Notes under the pieces: generated by a model | Told to the model about the DNA's origin: nothing | The model's database searches: none | Seen by the model: the letters and a program-made list of their open reading frames with translations, nothing else | Part shown: in pieces, positions 53,500 through 62,727 of the stretch | Numbering within the stretch: position 1 is the stretch's first letter | How the letters are laid out: each line of letters opens with the position of its first letter | Position numbers and translations under genes: made by a program | NCBI GenBank assembly: GCA_009837445.1 | Contig: VXTM01000029.1 | Coordinates: 143,789-207,788 of the forward strand | Direction: 5' to 3' | DNA from: Acidimicrobiaceae bacterium | GTDB taxonomy: Bacteria > Actinomycetota > Acidimicrobiia > Acidimicrobiales > Aldehydirespiratoraceae | Length of the DNA stretch: 64,000 bases

Positions 53500-54870
53500 G
53501 TGAGCACCGATCCCGAAGCGGAACGGATCTGGACCAGCTGTGCACAGAGCATCCGAAGTCAGGTCAGCGACGCCGTCTGGAGGACCACCTTCAGCGGCGC
53601 GCGTGCCACCGCCTTCGAAGAGCGATCGTTGACTCTGGTAGTGCCGACCAGCCTGCAGAAGGCCCGCATCGAGCGCCGGTACTTCAGCCTGCTGACCGAC
53701 GCAATCGACGAGACCGAGCCCGACGTCACCGTCCGCATCGAGATCGACCCCGACTGGACCGACAGCGGCGAGCGTCTCGCTCCTGCCCGCGATGAGGTGG
53801 CTGTGTCAGGAGCCGATTCCGAGACGGCAGGCTCGAGCGCCGAGTCTGGACCTGATATCCGGCTGACGTTCGAGCAGTTCGTCACAGGAACGTCCAACCG
53901 CTTCTCGCAGGCGGCCGCGCTCGCCGTGGCCGAGACTCCCGCCGGGGCCTACAACCCGCTGTTCATCCACGGCGCATCCGGGCTCGGAAAGACCCACCTG
54001 CTAAGAGCCATCAGCCACTACGTCAACAACCACTACCCGTCCTACAAGGTCCGATACGTCACCAGTGAGACCTTCCTCAACGAATTCGTCCAGGCAATCC
54101 GCAACAGTACGCAGCCCGAGTTCAAGCAGGTCTATCGCAGCAACGACGTGCTGCTGGTCGACGACATCCAGTTCATGGAGGGCAAGGACGGCCTCCAAGA
54201 GGAGTTCTTCCACACGTTCAACGACCTCCTGCAGAACGGCGCTCAGATCGTCCTCTCCTCCGATCGGGCCCCGGATGCCATGCCCACTCTCGAAGACCGG
54301 CTGCGCAGCAGGTTCAAGTCCGGCCTGATCACCGACATTCAACCGCCTGACCTGGTGACCCGCTTGGCCATCCTGGAGAAGAAGGCAGAGTTCTCCGCCA
54401 TTGAAATCCCTGGAGACGTGCTCTCGTTCATCGCCGAGAACATCACCGACTCGATCCGGGAGCTCGAGGGGGCCCTCATCAAGGTCACCGCGTACGCGAG
54501 CATCACGGGCCAGCGCTGCTCGTACGATCTGGCCAACCGGGTACTGGCCGACCTAATCGACAAGACGATCAAGGCACCCGTGACCGTAGGAAAAATCCTC
54601 GAGGCCACCGCTGAAGTGTTCAACTTCACGATCGAGCAGATCACCGGCGGCAGTCGGCGGCGGCCGCTGGTCGACGCCCGCCAGATCGCCATGTACGTGA
54701 CACGCAACATGACCGATCTGTCCTACCCCGAGATCGGTCGGGCCTTCGGCAACCGCGACCACACCACCGTCATCCACGCCGTGCGCAAGATCGAGCACCA
54801 CATGACCGAGCGCCGGGAGGTCTTCGACAAGGTCCAGGAGCTCCAGAAGCGCGTTAGCGAGATCTCGTGA
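53500..54870 (+). CDS. dnaA: Chromosomal replication initiator protein DnaA
   Basis: The 456-residue AAA+ initiator has an N-terminal DnaB-contact domain, Walker A GASGLGKT at 158-165, Walker B with Asp 221 and Asp 222 (VDDIQF), and the DNA-binding signature GNRDHTTVIHAVRKI near residue 417. The GTG at 53500 follows AAAGGAG at a good spacing. The frame extends upstream to 53362, but that part runs through the DnaA boxes and has no homology. Confidence 0.97.
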   Translation: MSTDPEAERIWTSCAQSIRSQVSDAVWRTTFSGARATAFEERSLTLVVPTSLQKARIERRYFSLLTDAIDETEPDVTVRIEIDPDWTDSGERLAPARDEVAVSGADSETAGSSAESGPDIRLTFEQFVTGTSNRFSQAAALAVAETPAGAYNPLFIHGASGLGKTHLLRAISHYVNNHYPSYKVRYVTSETFLNEFVQAIRNSTQPEFKQVYRSNDVLLVDDIQFMEGKDGLQEEFFHTFNDLLQNGAQIVLSSDRAPDAMPTLEDRLRSRFKSGLITDIQPPDLVTRLAILEKKAEFSAIEIPGDVLSFIAENITDSIRELEGALIKVTAYASITGQRCSYDLANRVLADLIDKTIKAPVTVGKILEATAEVFNFTIEQITGGSRRRPLVDARQIAMYVTRNMTDLSYPEIGRAFGNRDHTTVIHAVRKIEHHMTERREVFDKVQELQKRVSEIS

Positions 54871-55115
54871 GCGCACGCCGGCCGGGATCGGGGGAGAATC
54901 CTGGGGACGGTACGCGGGGCAACCCTGCACCGCTGTGGCCACAGGAGCGGTGAATCAACAACCGTTACACCACGCCGCAGGGTCGCGCTGGTTCACACGG
55001 CAAGCCTGGGGACGCCGGATGACCTGGGATTCCAACGCGAATGACCGACGATCCCCAATCCACAGCACCTAACGTCTTCTACAACACTCAAACAAAGAGC
55101 CACAGGGGTTAGACC
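54871..55115. other. dnaA-dnaN intergenic region with weak DnaA-like boxes
   Basis: The 245-bp gap carries no gene. CAATCCACA at 55056-55064 and TGTGGCCACAG near 54933 resemble DnaA boxes. The last 50 bp before dnaN are relatively A/C rich. It could be an origin part or the dnaN promoter region; no clear promoter pair stands out. Confidence 0.45.
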
Positions 55116-56258
55116 ATGGGCATGAAGTTCCGATGCGAGCGAGACGCTCTGCTGGATGCGCTCACCGTGGCCGTGCGAGCCGCGGCCGGTGCAAGTTCGA
55201 GCCGGGCCGCGCTGACCGGGGTGCATCTTGATCTGGCGGGTGGGGCCCTCGTGGTCACCGGCAGCGACTTGGACCTGACACTGTCGGTGACCGCTGAGGT
55301 CGCAGGCGAGGAGGACGGGGCGGCCGTCACGCCGGCACGGCTCCTAACCGACGTCGTGCGGGCCGTCCCGCCCGGATCGGTGGAGTTCTCGGTCACCGAC
55401 GACGGTGAGGCCTCGATCGTTGCGGGCTCGTCGGAGTTCTCTATCCGGCTCATCCCCGAGGAGGACTATCCCCAGTTGGCGTTCAAAGATGAGAGCACAG
55501 CCGACACCGCGGCTTCGGTGGCATTCAGCCCGGCGGTCACCTTCGACGGGCCCGAGTTCCGGGGGGCTCTCAGCCAGGTGGTCCGGTCGGCGTCCTCGGA
55601 CGACTCCCGTCCCATCCTGACCGGTGTGTTGATGGCTGCCGAGGACGAGGGGCAGTTGCGGCTGGTTTCGACGGACTCTTACCGGCTGTCTGTCCGGGAC
55701 CTCGAAGGCTCGTCGATCCTGGGTGAGCATCAGAGGGTGCTGGTGCCGAGCCGGGCGCTTAGGGAGCTTGAGCGCCTTATCGCCGAGTCCGGCGATGTGA
55801 CTCTGAAGCTGGCTGAGCACTATGCGCAGTTCGTGGTCGGGGCGGTCCAGCTGACCACCCGGCTGATCCCCGGCGACTTCCCCAACTACCAGGGATTGAT
55901 TCCCAGCGACCACCCCAACTGCTTGACGGCTAACCGGGAGCAGTTGCTGGAGGTCGTGCGCCGGGTGCGGCTGCTGGCCCAGGACTCCACGCCGGTCCGG
56001 CTTGTGATGACCAGCGAGAACCTCGAGGTCATCGCCATCACCCACGATGTCGGCAAGGCCAACGAGTCCATGAACGCCCAGTACGAGGGGGAGGACTTGA
56101 CGGTGGCGTTCAATCCCGGCTACCTGGTCGACGGCATCGAGGCTGCCACCGGGGATGAGATCACTCTGCACACCGCGGACGCGGTAAAGCCCGCCCTGCT
56201 TCGCTCGGTGGCCGATGAGAGCTTCCTCTACTTGCTGATGCCGGTCCGGGTGAGCTGA
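55116..56258 (+). CDS. dnaN: DNA polymerase III beta subunit (sliding clamp)
   Basis: The 380-residue clamp starts MGMKFRCERDALLDALTVAVRA and shows SVAFSPAVTFDGPEFRGALSQ, ILTGVLM, STDSYRLSVRDL and the C-terminal LLMPVRVS (the MPVR end is typical). It encircles DNA and tethers the polymerase. recF follows after 40 bp. Confidence 0.97.
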   Translation: MGMKFRCERDALLDALTVAVRAAAGASSSRAALTGVHLDLAGGALVVTGSDLDLTLSVTAEVAGEEDGAAVTPARLLTDVVRAVPPGSVEFSVTDDGEASIVAGSSEFSIRLIPEEDYPQLAFKDESTADTAASVAFSPAVTFDGPEFRGALSQVVRSASSDDSRPILTGVLMAAEDEGQLRLVSTDSYRLSVRDLEGSSILGEHQRVLVPSRALRELERLIAESGDVTLKLAEHYAQFVVGAVQLTTRLIPGDFPNYQGLIPSDHPNCLTANREQLLEVVRRVRLLAQDSTPVRLVMTSENLEVIAITHDVGKANESMNAQYEGEDLTVAFNPGYLVDGIEAATGDEITLHTADAVKPALLRSVADESFLYLLMPVRVS

Positions 56259-56298
56259 GCCGGGGCCTGTCGGTCGCACTCCGGTGTAGGGGGCGGCT

Positions 56299-57492
56299 GT
56301 GCGAGTGCGCTCGCTGTCGCTGACGGACTTCAGGTCCTATGCAAGAGCCGAGGTGGAGTTCGCGGCAGGCCTGACCGCGGTAGTCGGCCCTAACGGTCAG
56401 GGCAAGACCAACCTGCTGGAGGCGATCGGCTTCGCGGCCGGGCTGGGCTCGTTGAGGGGTGCTTCGGAGGCCGCCCTCATCCGGGACGGTGCCGAGGCTG
56501 CGGTGGTGCGCTGCCTGGCGGAGGCGTCCGACGGCCGGGAGGTCCGTATCGAGGCGGAACTGGCCCGGTCCAGACCGAACCGGGTGCGGGTCAACAACCA
56601 GCCCGTATCCCGGCGGCGGGACTTGGTCGGTGTTCTCACCGCCACGGTCTTCTCGCCCGAGGACCTCGACCTGGTCAAGGGCGAGCCTGCCCGCCGGCGT
56701 CGCTGGATCGACGACGCTCTGACCGCGGTCCGCCCGTCGCTGGGGGCACTGCGGAGCGAGGTGGACCGGATCCTCCGCCAGCGGAACACCCTGTTGCGCC
56801 AGGCCGGAGGCCGGGCCAGTGGCGATGTGGCCATCACCCTGGATGTCTGGGACTCCAGGCTGGCCACCGCCGGCGACGAGCTGCGGGCCTGCCGTCAGGA
56901 ATTGCTGGACGCGCTGGAGCCTCGGATTCGCTCGCACTACGCGCAGATCGCCAAGGATCGAAGCGATGCGGACACCAGCTATGTGTCCAGCTGGGGTGAC
57001 GACTCCCTTGCGGTCGCGCTGGCGGCGGCCCGACCCGACGATCTGAGACGGGCGACCAGCACGGTGGGACCGCACCGTGATGACGTTCTGCTGCGGATTG
57101 GGGAATTGCCGGCGCGGAGCCATGCCTCGCAGGGCGAGCAGCGGTCCCTGGCCCTGGCCCTGCGGCTGGCGGTGGACGCCGAAGTACGCGAGCGTCGAGA
57201 CGTGCAACCGGTGCTGCTGCTCGATGACGTCTTCTCCGAGTTGGACGCCGACCGGGCGGCCGCCTTGCTGGACGCGCTGCCGCGTAGCCAGCGGATACTC
57301 ACCACCGCGACGGGCCTGCCCGCCGGGGTCCGGTCCGACCAGTTGATCCGCCTCACCGGCGGAGCGGCGCAAACCGTCGTGGTCGCCGAGCCGCCCCTGG
57401 AGGCCCCGCCGATAGACGAGCGAATACAGCCCACACGGGGCGGGGCCGTGGCCCGAGCGGCCCGTGAGCGCAGCGAACAAGAGCGGGAATGA
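56299..57492 (+). CDS. recF: DNA replication/repair protein RecF with repeat-derived C-terminus
   Basis: The 397-residue SMC-like ATPase has Walker A GPNGQGKT at 30-37, SQGEQRSLALALRLA (signature) near residue 275 and LLLDDVFSELDADRAAALL (Walker B) near residue 306. Residues 379-397 (TRGGAVARAARERSEQERE) are encoded by repeat copy D and do not resemble a RecF end. The GTG start is at 56299. RecF helps load RecA at gaps. Confidence 0.95.
   Translation: MRVRSLSLTDFRSYARAEVEFAAGLTAVVGPNGQGKTNLLEAIGFAAGLGSLRGASEAALIRDGAEAAVVRCLAEASDGREVRIEAELARSRPNRVRVNNQPVSRRRDLVGVLTATVFSPEDLDLVKGEPARRRRWIDDALTAVRPSLGALRSEVDRILRQRNTLLRQAGGRASGDVAITLDVWDSRLATAGDELRACRQELLDALEPRIRSHYAQIAKDRSDADTSYVSSWGDDSLAVALAAARPDDLRRATSTVGPHRDDVLLRIGELPARSHASQGEQRSLALALRLAVDAEVRERRDVQPVLLLDDVFSELDADRAAALLDALPRSQRILTTATGLPAGVRSDQLIRLTGGAAQTVVVAEPPLEAPPIDERIQPTRGGAVARAARERSEQERE
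57451..57487 (+). repeat. Dispersed palindromic repeat, copy D (3' end of recF)
   Basis: It begins GCCCGAGCGGCCCGTGAGCG and ends AAGAGCGGG, with left flank CGGGGCGGGGCCGTG shared with copy C. It supplies the last codons of recF. A GTG inside it opens a frame continuous with the next gene. Confidence 0.88.
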
Positions 57493-57538
57493 CCACCGTG
57501 CGCCGCGACTACCTGTCGGTCGGCCCGCGCTCGCCCTC

Positions 57539-57850
57539 ATGACCGGGCTCGGGGATGCGCCCGTCCCGCTGGGGGACGCCCTGGAACGCCTCTTGGGCTC
57601 GATAGACGCACCGCCGGTGGATCTCCTCTCGACGGTGTTTCAGCGATGGGAGGAGGTGGTGGGCCCCGAGGTGGCCCGTCACTGCCGCCCAGCTGCGATC
57701 GAGGGGGAGCGCCTGGTCGTGCTCGCGTCCGACGCCACATGGGCCAGCGAGGTGCAGTGGCTGGCAAGTGCCGTGCTGGCCCGCATCAACGAGATGTCGA
57801 CCGCGGGAAGGCTCGAATCGCTGACGGTCCAGGTCGCGCCCGCCACCTAA
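57539..57850 (+). CDS. DUF721/DciA-like protein
   Basis: The 103-residue protein matches the DUF721 (DciA) domain: LERLLGSIDAPPVDLLSTVFQRWEEVVGPEVARHCRP and ERLVVLASDATWASEVQWL. DciA loads the replicative helicase in bacteria lacking DnaC, and the recF-DUF721-gyrB order is standard in actinobacteria. ATG at 57539 starts the fold; an earlier GTG at 57464 lies inside repeat copy D. A 17-codon ORF (57489-57542) overlaps both the recF stop and this start. Confidence 0.88.
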   Translation: MTGLGDAPVPLGDALERLLGSIDAPPVDLLSTVFQRWEEVVGPEVARHCRPAAIEGERLVVLASDATWASEVQWLASAVLARINEMSTAGRLESLTVQVAPAT

Positions 57851-57945
57851 CAGGGGCACGGAATAGGCGCACCGGGCGGGTACGCGCCGCCGATCCGGCA
57901 GCACCGGATGAGCTCTCGAATAACGCGCCGCGGCCGGATCTGCAC

Positions 57946-57954
57946 TGGTAGAAT
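57946..57954 (+). promoter_or_regulatory. Extended -10 promoter candidate for gyrBA
   Basis: TGGTAGAAT is a TGnTANNNT extended -10 element, 189 bp upstream of the gyrB start, in the 292-bp gap after the DUF721 gene. No good -35 is visible, as expected for extended -10 promoters. The leader would be about 180 nt. Confidence 0.5.
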
Positions 57955-58142
57955 CAGAGCCGTGATCGGCGGCGCGATTCAGGGCTCTCGCCCGGGTCTG
58001 CGCCCCCGGCCCGCCCGGTCCTCGTCTGCTGTGGCCGGGTCGTGGCAGTGAGAGGGCGCAGCTCCCGCACCGGCGCATCGGCAGACCTCCGATCAGACGT
58101 CGCCGGCTCCACCCGGGACGGGGCAAGGAAGGCCGATCACTC

Positions 58143-60194
58143 GTGACACCCGACGTCAGCACCGCCGAGGCGAGACAGCAGACTCCATCCGTGGACGGCC
58201 CGTCGTACGGCGCGCTCGAGATCACTGTCCTCGAGGGCTTGGAGGCTGTGCGGGAGCGGCCCAGCATGTACATAGGGTCGACCGGCCCCACCGGCCTTCA
58301 CCACCTCGTGTGGGAGGTTGTGGACAACTCGGTGGACGAGGCCATGGCCGGGTATTGCACCCGCATCGACGTGACCCTGCACACCGACGGCTCTTGCGAG
58401 GTCGGCGACGACGGCCGCGGCATACCCGTGGAGCCCCATCCCCTCCACGATCAGGTGCCCGCCGCGGAGCTGGTGATGACGCTGTTGCATGCTGGTGGGA
58501 AGTTCGGCGGCGACGGCTACAAGATCTCGGGCGGCCTTCACGGGGTCGGTGTATCGGTGGTGAACGCGCTGTCGGAGCGGCTCGAGGTGGATATCTACCG
58601 GGCCGGGCAGCAACACCGCATGACATTCGTCGGCGGGGGTCAGATCGAAGAGGCCCTGTCGGTGCGGGGACCGGCCCCGGACGCCGGCGGCCAGCCTCGA
58701 ACCGGGACCTCGATCCGCTTCTGGCCCGACCCGTCCGTCCTGGAGGACGTGACCTTCCGGTACCAGACCGTGGCCGAGCGCCTGGAGATGATGGCGTTCC
58801 TCAACCGGGGCCTGGAGATCCGGGTTCGCGACCTCCGATCCGGTTCGCACGGCCACTCGGAGTGGAGATCGTTCCGTTATGACGGCGGCATCAGCGACTA
58901 CGTCGATCGGCTGAACCAGTCGAAGGTGCGCCTGTTCGACGCGGTCGGGCACTTCTCGGGCGTGGAGAACATCGACGACAACCCCCACGAGGTCGAGGTG
59001 GCGTTCCAGTGGAACACCGGGTTCAACACCGACGGCCTGCACAGCTTCGCCAACGGCATCTCCACCATCGACGGGGGTATGCACGAGCAGGGCTTCCGGG
59101 CTGCGCTTACCCGCACCGTCAACGCCTATGCCCGCGAGAAAGGCCTGCTGAAGGAGAAGGCCGACAACCTCCAGGGCGAGGACATCCGGGAGGGCCTCAC
59201 CGCCATAGTCAGCGTCAGGATCGGTAAGCCCCAGTTCGAGGGTCAGACCAAGGCCAAGCTCGGCAACATGTCGATGCGGTCCTTCGTGGAGCGGATCACC
59301 AACCGCTATCTCGCCGAATGGCTCGAGGAGCATCCGGCCGAAGCGAAGAGGGCGGTGCTGAAGGCGGTGGCCGCCTCGGCGGCCCGGGAGGCCGCAGCCA
59401 GGGTGCGGTCCGAGGTCCGCTCCAAGTCGCTGCTGGACGGGGCGGGAATGCCCGACAAGCTCAAGGACTGCACGTCCAGTGACTCGGCCCGGCGGGAGCT
59501 GTTCATCGTGGAGGGAGACTCCGCCGGCGGGTCCGCAGTCCGAGCCCGCGACCCCGAGACGCAGGCCGTGCTTCCCATCCGGGGAAAGATTCTCAACGTC
59601 GAGCGGGCCCGCATCGACCGGATGCTCAAGAACAACGAGATCCAGGCGATCATCGCCGCTCTGGGCACCGGTATAGGCGACCCGTACGGCTCGAACGGCA
59701 GCTCCAACGGCAGCACGGCCCGTGACGAGGGCTGCGACGTCGCCAAGGCCCGGTACCACAAGGTGATCGTGCTCGCCGATGCCGACGTGGACGGGAGTCA
59801 CATCCGCACGCTGCTGCTGACCTTCTTCTACCGCCAGATGCGACCTCTGGTGGAAGCCGGCTACGTGTACGTGGCCCAGCCACCCCTGTACTCCACCAAG
59901 GTCTCGAACTCGAAGACGGTCTACCTGCTCGACGATGCTGCCAAGGAGGCCTTCCTGGCCGAGCGGCCCAAGCACAATCGCGAGTTCCAGCGGCTGAAGG
60001 GCCTCGGCGAGATGGACTGGGACGAACTGCGCTCAACCACCATGGACCCTCGTACCCGCAGCCTGCTGCAGGTGTCCGTCGAGGAGGCCGCAATCGCTGA
60101 TCAGGTGATCTCTGTGCTCATGGGAGACGATGTCGAGTTGCGCAAGAACTTCATCGTCACCAACGCCAGAGAAGTCCGGAACCTCGACTTCTAG
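58143..60194 (+). CDS. gyrB: DNA gyrase subunit B
   Basis: The 683-residue subunit has the GHKL ATPase (RPSMYIGSTGPTGLHHLVWEVVDNSVDEA; GDDGRGIPVEPH; GKFGGDGYKISGGLHGVGVSVVNALSE), the TOPRIM motifs EGDSAGGSA near residue 457 and DADVDGSHIRTLLLTFF near residue 545, and the C-terminal QRLKGLGEMDWDEL. The GTG start is at 58143. A run of Ser/Asn/Gly (GSNGSSNGS) near residue 518 is an insertion in the TOPRIM region. gyrA follows after 19 bp. Confidence 0.97.
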   Translation: MTPDVSTAEARQQTPSVDGPSYGALEITVLEGLEAVRERPSMYIGSTGPTGLHHLVWEVVDNSVDEAMAGYCTRIDVTLHTDGSCEVGDDGRGIPVEPHPLHDQVPAAELVMTLLHAGGKFGGDGYKISGGLHGVGVSVVNALSERLEVDIYRAGQQHRMTFVGGGQIEEALSVRGPAPDAGGQPRTGTSIRFWPDPSVLEDVTFRYQTVAERLEMMAFLNRGLEIRVRDLRSGSHGHSEWRSFRYDGGISDYVDRLNQSKVRLFDAVGHFSGVENIDDNPHEVEVAFQWNTGFNTDGLHSFANGISTIDGGMHEQGFRAALTRTVNAYAREKGLLKEKADNLQGEDIREGLTAIVSVRIGKPQFEGQTKAKLGNMSMRSFVERITNRYLAEWLEEHPAEAKRAVLKAVAASAAREAAARVRSEVRSKSLLDGAGMPDKLKDCTSSDSARRELFIVEGDSAGGSAVRARDPETQAVLPIRGKILNVERARIDRMLKNNEIQAIIAALGTGIGDPYGSNGSSNGSTARDEGCDVAKARYHKVIVLADADVDGSHIRTLLLTFFYRQMRPLVEAGYVYVAQPPLYSTKVSNSKTVYLLDDAAKEAFLAERPKHNREFQRLKGLGEMDWDELRSTTMDPRTRSLLQVSVEEAAIADQVISVLMGDDVELRKNFIVTNAREVRNLDF

Positions 60195-60213
60195 TCCGGC
60201 CCGGAGCGGTCCC

Positions 60214-62727
60214 ATGAGCGACGTGACTGAAGTACCGGGCGGCGACCCAGGCGATCCCGCTCCCGGCCTGGGCGCCGGCGTGACGGTCGTCGAGATCCAG
60301 GAGGAGATGGAGAGCTCCTTCCTGGAGTATGCCATGTCGGTCATCATCAGCCGGGCCCTGCCCGATGCCCGTGACGGCCTCAAGCCGGTGCACCGCCGGA
60401 TCCTGTGGTCGATGTACGACCAGGGCTTCCGTCCGGATCGCGGCCATGTGAAGTGCGCCCGGGTGGTGGGCGATGTGATGGCCCGATTCCATCCCCACGG
60501 AGATGCCGCCATCTACGACGCCCTGGCCCGCATGGCCCAGCCCTTCTCGCTCCAGCACCTCCTCATCGACTTCCACGGGAACTACGGGTCTCCCGAGGAT
60601 CCGCCGGCCGCGGCCCGCTACACCGAGTGCCGCCTGTCCGCGCTGGCCATGTCGATGCTGGCCGACATCGGCGAGGACACCGTCGACTTCGTCGACAACT
60701 ACTCGGGGGACTTCACCGAGCCCGCGGTGCTGCCCGCCCGCCTGCCCAACCTGCTGGTGAACGGCAGCCAGGGAATCGCGGTGGGCATGGCCACCTCCAT
60801 CCCCCCGCACAATCTCGCCGAGGTGATCGACGCGGTGGTGCACCTGCTGGAGAATCCGGACGCCGGCACCGAGGACCTGATGGCGCACCTGCATGGCCCG
60901 GACTTCCCCACCGGCGGCCAGATCCTCGGGCGCACCGGGTTCGAGTCGGCCTACCGCACCGGCCGCGGCTCGGTGAAGATCCGGGCTGAGGTCGCAGCCG
61001 TAGAGACGAAAGGGGGGCGCCAGTCCCTGGTCGTCAGCGCGCTGCCCTACCAGGTGTCGGCGGGCAACGTCGCCCGCAAGATCGCCGACCTGGTCAACGC
61101 CCGGGAACTCGAGGGCATCGCCGACGTGAACGACGAGTCCTCAGGCGACGAGACCCGTTTCGTGATCAAGCTCAAGCGCGACGCCAATCCTGAGGTGGTG
61201 CTCAACAACCTCTGGAAGCACACCCCGCTGCAATCGAGCTTCGCCATGAACATGGTGGCCCTGGTCGACGGGGTTCCCCGCACGCTCACCCTGCGGGACG
61301 CCCTCGGCGCCTACGTCGCCCACCAGGTGGAGGTGGTCATCCGCCGTTCGGAGTTCCGCCTGGCCGCGGCCCGGGCCCGGCTGCACATCGTGGAGGGCCT
61401 GCTCCGGGCCCTGGATGCCATCGATGAGATCATCGCCCTGATCCGGGCCAGCGAGGACACCGCGTCGGCCCGGGCCGGCCTGATGGCCGAGCCGTTCGAT
61501 TTCTCCGAGGCCCAGGCCAACCACATCCTCGACATGGCACTGTCCCGCCTGACCCGCCTGGGGCGCAGCCAGCTCGAGGCCGAGGCCGCCGAGAAGCGCA
61601 GCCTGATCGCCGAGCTGGAGGCGCTGCTCGCGGACGAGGTACGGGTGCGGATGCTGATCCGCGACGAGCTCCGGGAGATCTCCGGGAAGTTCGCGGTCGA
61701 GCGCCGCTCGTCACTCGAGATAGACCCGGGTGAGCTCGACATCGAGGATCTGATCGACGACGACGACTTGGTCTTCACCATGTCTGCGTCGGGTTACGTG
61801 AAGACGGTGGCCGTTGACGAGTTCCGGGTCCAGGGCCGAGGCGGCCGCGGCGTGGCCGGCGCCAAGTTGAAGGAAGCCGACAGCGTCACCCACCTCATCC
61901 ACACCACCGCCCACTCGTACCTGCTGTTCTTCAGCAACCGCGGCAGGGTGTACCGGCTAAAGGCCCACGAGATACCGGTGGCCAAGCGCACCGCCCGGGG
62001 AACCTCAATCGTCAACCTGCTGTCACTGCAGGACGGTGAGCGCATCCAGGCCGTCATAGACACCCGCGACTACGAAACGAACCGCTACCTGTTCTTCGCC
62101 ACCAAGAACGGCCAGGTGAAGAGGACGAAGCTGACGGCCTACGACTCCTCACGCAAGGCTGGCCTCATCGCGATTCACCTCCGGGACGGCGACGAATTGG
62201 TGGCGGTTGTGCCCACCGACGGCGTTCACGACATCCTGCTGTCGTCCCGCCGGGGCCAAACGGCGCGGTTCGCTCAGGACCAGGTACGCGAGATGGGCCG
62301 GGTCGCGGCCGGGGTGATCGGGCTCAAGTTCAAACACCGCGGCGACGCCGTCGTGTCGTGTGCGCTGGCCCGCCCGGACTCGACGCTGCTCCATGTGACG
62401 ACCCTCGGGTACGGGAAGCGGACGCCAGTCGAAGAGTTCACCTGCAAGGGCCGGTCGGCACAGGGCGTGATGGGCATCAGACTCACGAAGGACCGGGGTG
62501 CGGTGGTCGGCACGCTCGTGGTCGATCCCGGTGATGAGATACTCGCCGTCACCCGTGAGGGCGTCGTGATCCGGGTTCCTGTGTCGGACATCTCTGTTCG
62601 GGGCCGGTTGGGAATGGGCGTGAAGGTGATGAGTCCCGATCCCGATGATGAAGTCGTGGCCGTCGCGCTGGTGGGCGATGAGGTGAACGGCGATTCCGAC
62701 CAGGAAGGGACGCCGGGCGGGCAATGA
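60214..62727 (+). CDS. gyrA: DNA gyrase subunit A
   Basis: The 837-residue subunit has catalytic Tyr 136 (ARYTECRL) and the quinolone region HPHGDAAIYD at 93-102; the residue equivalent to E. coli Ser83 is Ala 98, as in mycobacteria, and the Asp87 equivalent is Asp 102. The C-terminal beta-pinwheel carries the GyrA box QGRGGRG at 540-546. ATG at 60214 was chosen; the frame runs back into gyrB. It overlaps the next gene by 4 bp. Confidence 0.97.
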   Translation: MSDVTEVPGGDPGDPAPGLGAGVTVVEIQEEMESSFLEYAMSVIISRALPDARDGLKPVHRRILWSMYDQGFRPDRGHVKCARVVGDVMARFHPHGDAAIYDALARMAQPFSLQHLLIDFHGNYGSPEDPPAAARYTECRLSALAMSMLADIGEDTVDFVDNYSGDFTEPAVLPARLPNLLVNGSQGIAVGMATSIPPHNLAEVIDAVVHLLENPDAGTEDLMAHLHGPDFPTGGQILGRTGFESAYRTGRGSVKIRAEVAAVETKGGRQSLVVSALPYQVSAGNVARKIADLVNARELEGIADVNDESSGDETRFVIKLKRDANPEVVLNNLWKHTPLQSSFAMNMVALVDGVPRTLTLRDALGAYVAHQVEVVIRRSEFRLAAARARLHIVEGLLRALDAIDEIIALIRASEDTASARAGLMAEPFDFSEAQANHILDMALSRLTRLGRSQLEAEAAEKRSLIAELEALLADEVRVRMLIRDELREISGKFAVERRSSLEIDPGELDIEDLIDDDDLVFTMSASGYVKTVAVDEFRVQGRGGRGVAGAKLKEADSVTHLIHTTAHSYLLFFSNRGRVYRLKAHEIPVAKRTARGTSIVNLLSLQDGERIQAVIDTRDYETNRYLFFATKNGQVKRTKLTAYDSSRKAGLIAIHLRDGDELVAVVPTDGVHDILLSSRRGQTARFAQDQVREMGRVAAGVIGLKFKHRGDAVVSCALARPDSTLLHVTTLGYGKRTPVEEFTCKGRSAQGVMGIRLTKDRGAVVGTLVVDPGDEILAVTREGVVIRVPVSDISVRGRLGMGVKVMSPDPDDEVVAVALVGDEVNGDSDQEGTPGGQ

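Noticed and set aside
57464..57538. GTG start for the DUF721 protein inside repeat copy D
   Set aside because: The added 25 residues come from the repeat and spacer; the ATG at 57539 starts the conserved domain.
58137..59975. 612-codon - strand frame opposite gyrB
   Set aside because: It is antisense to a confidently identified gene; the open frame is explained by high GC at third positions.
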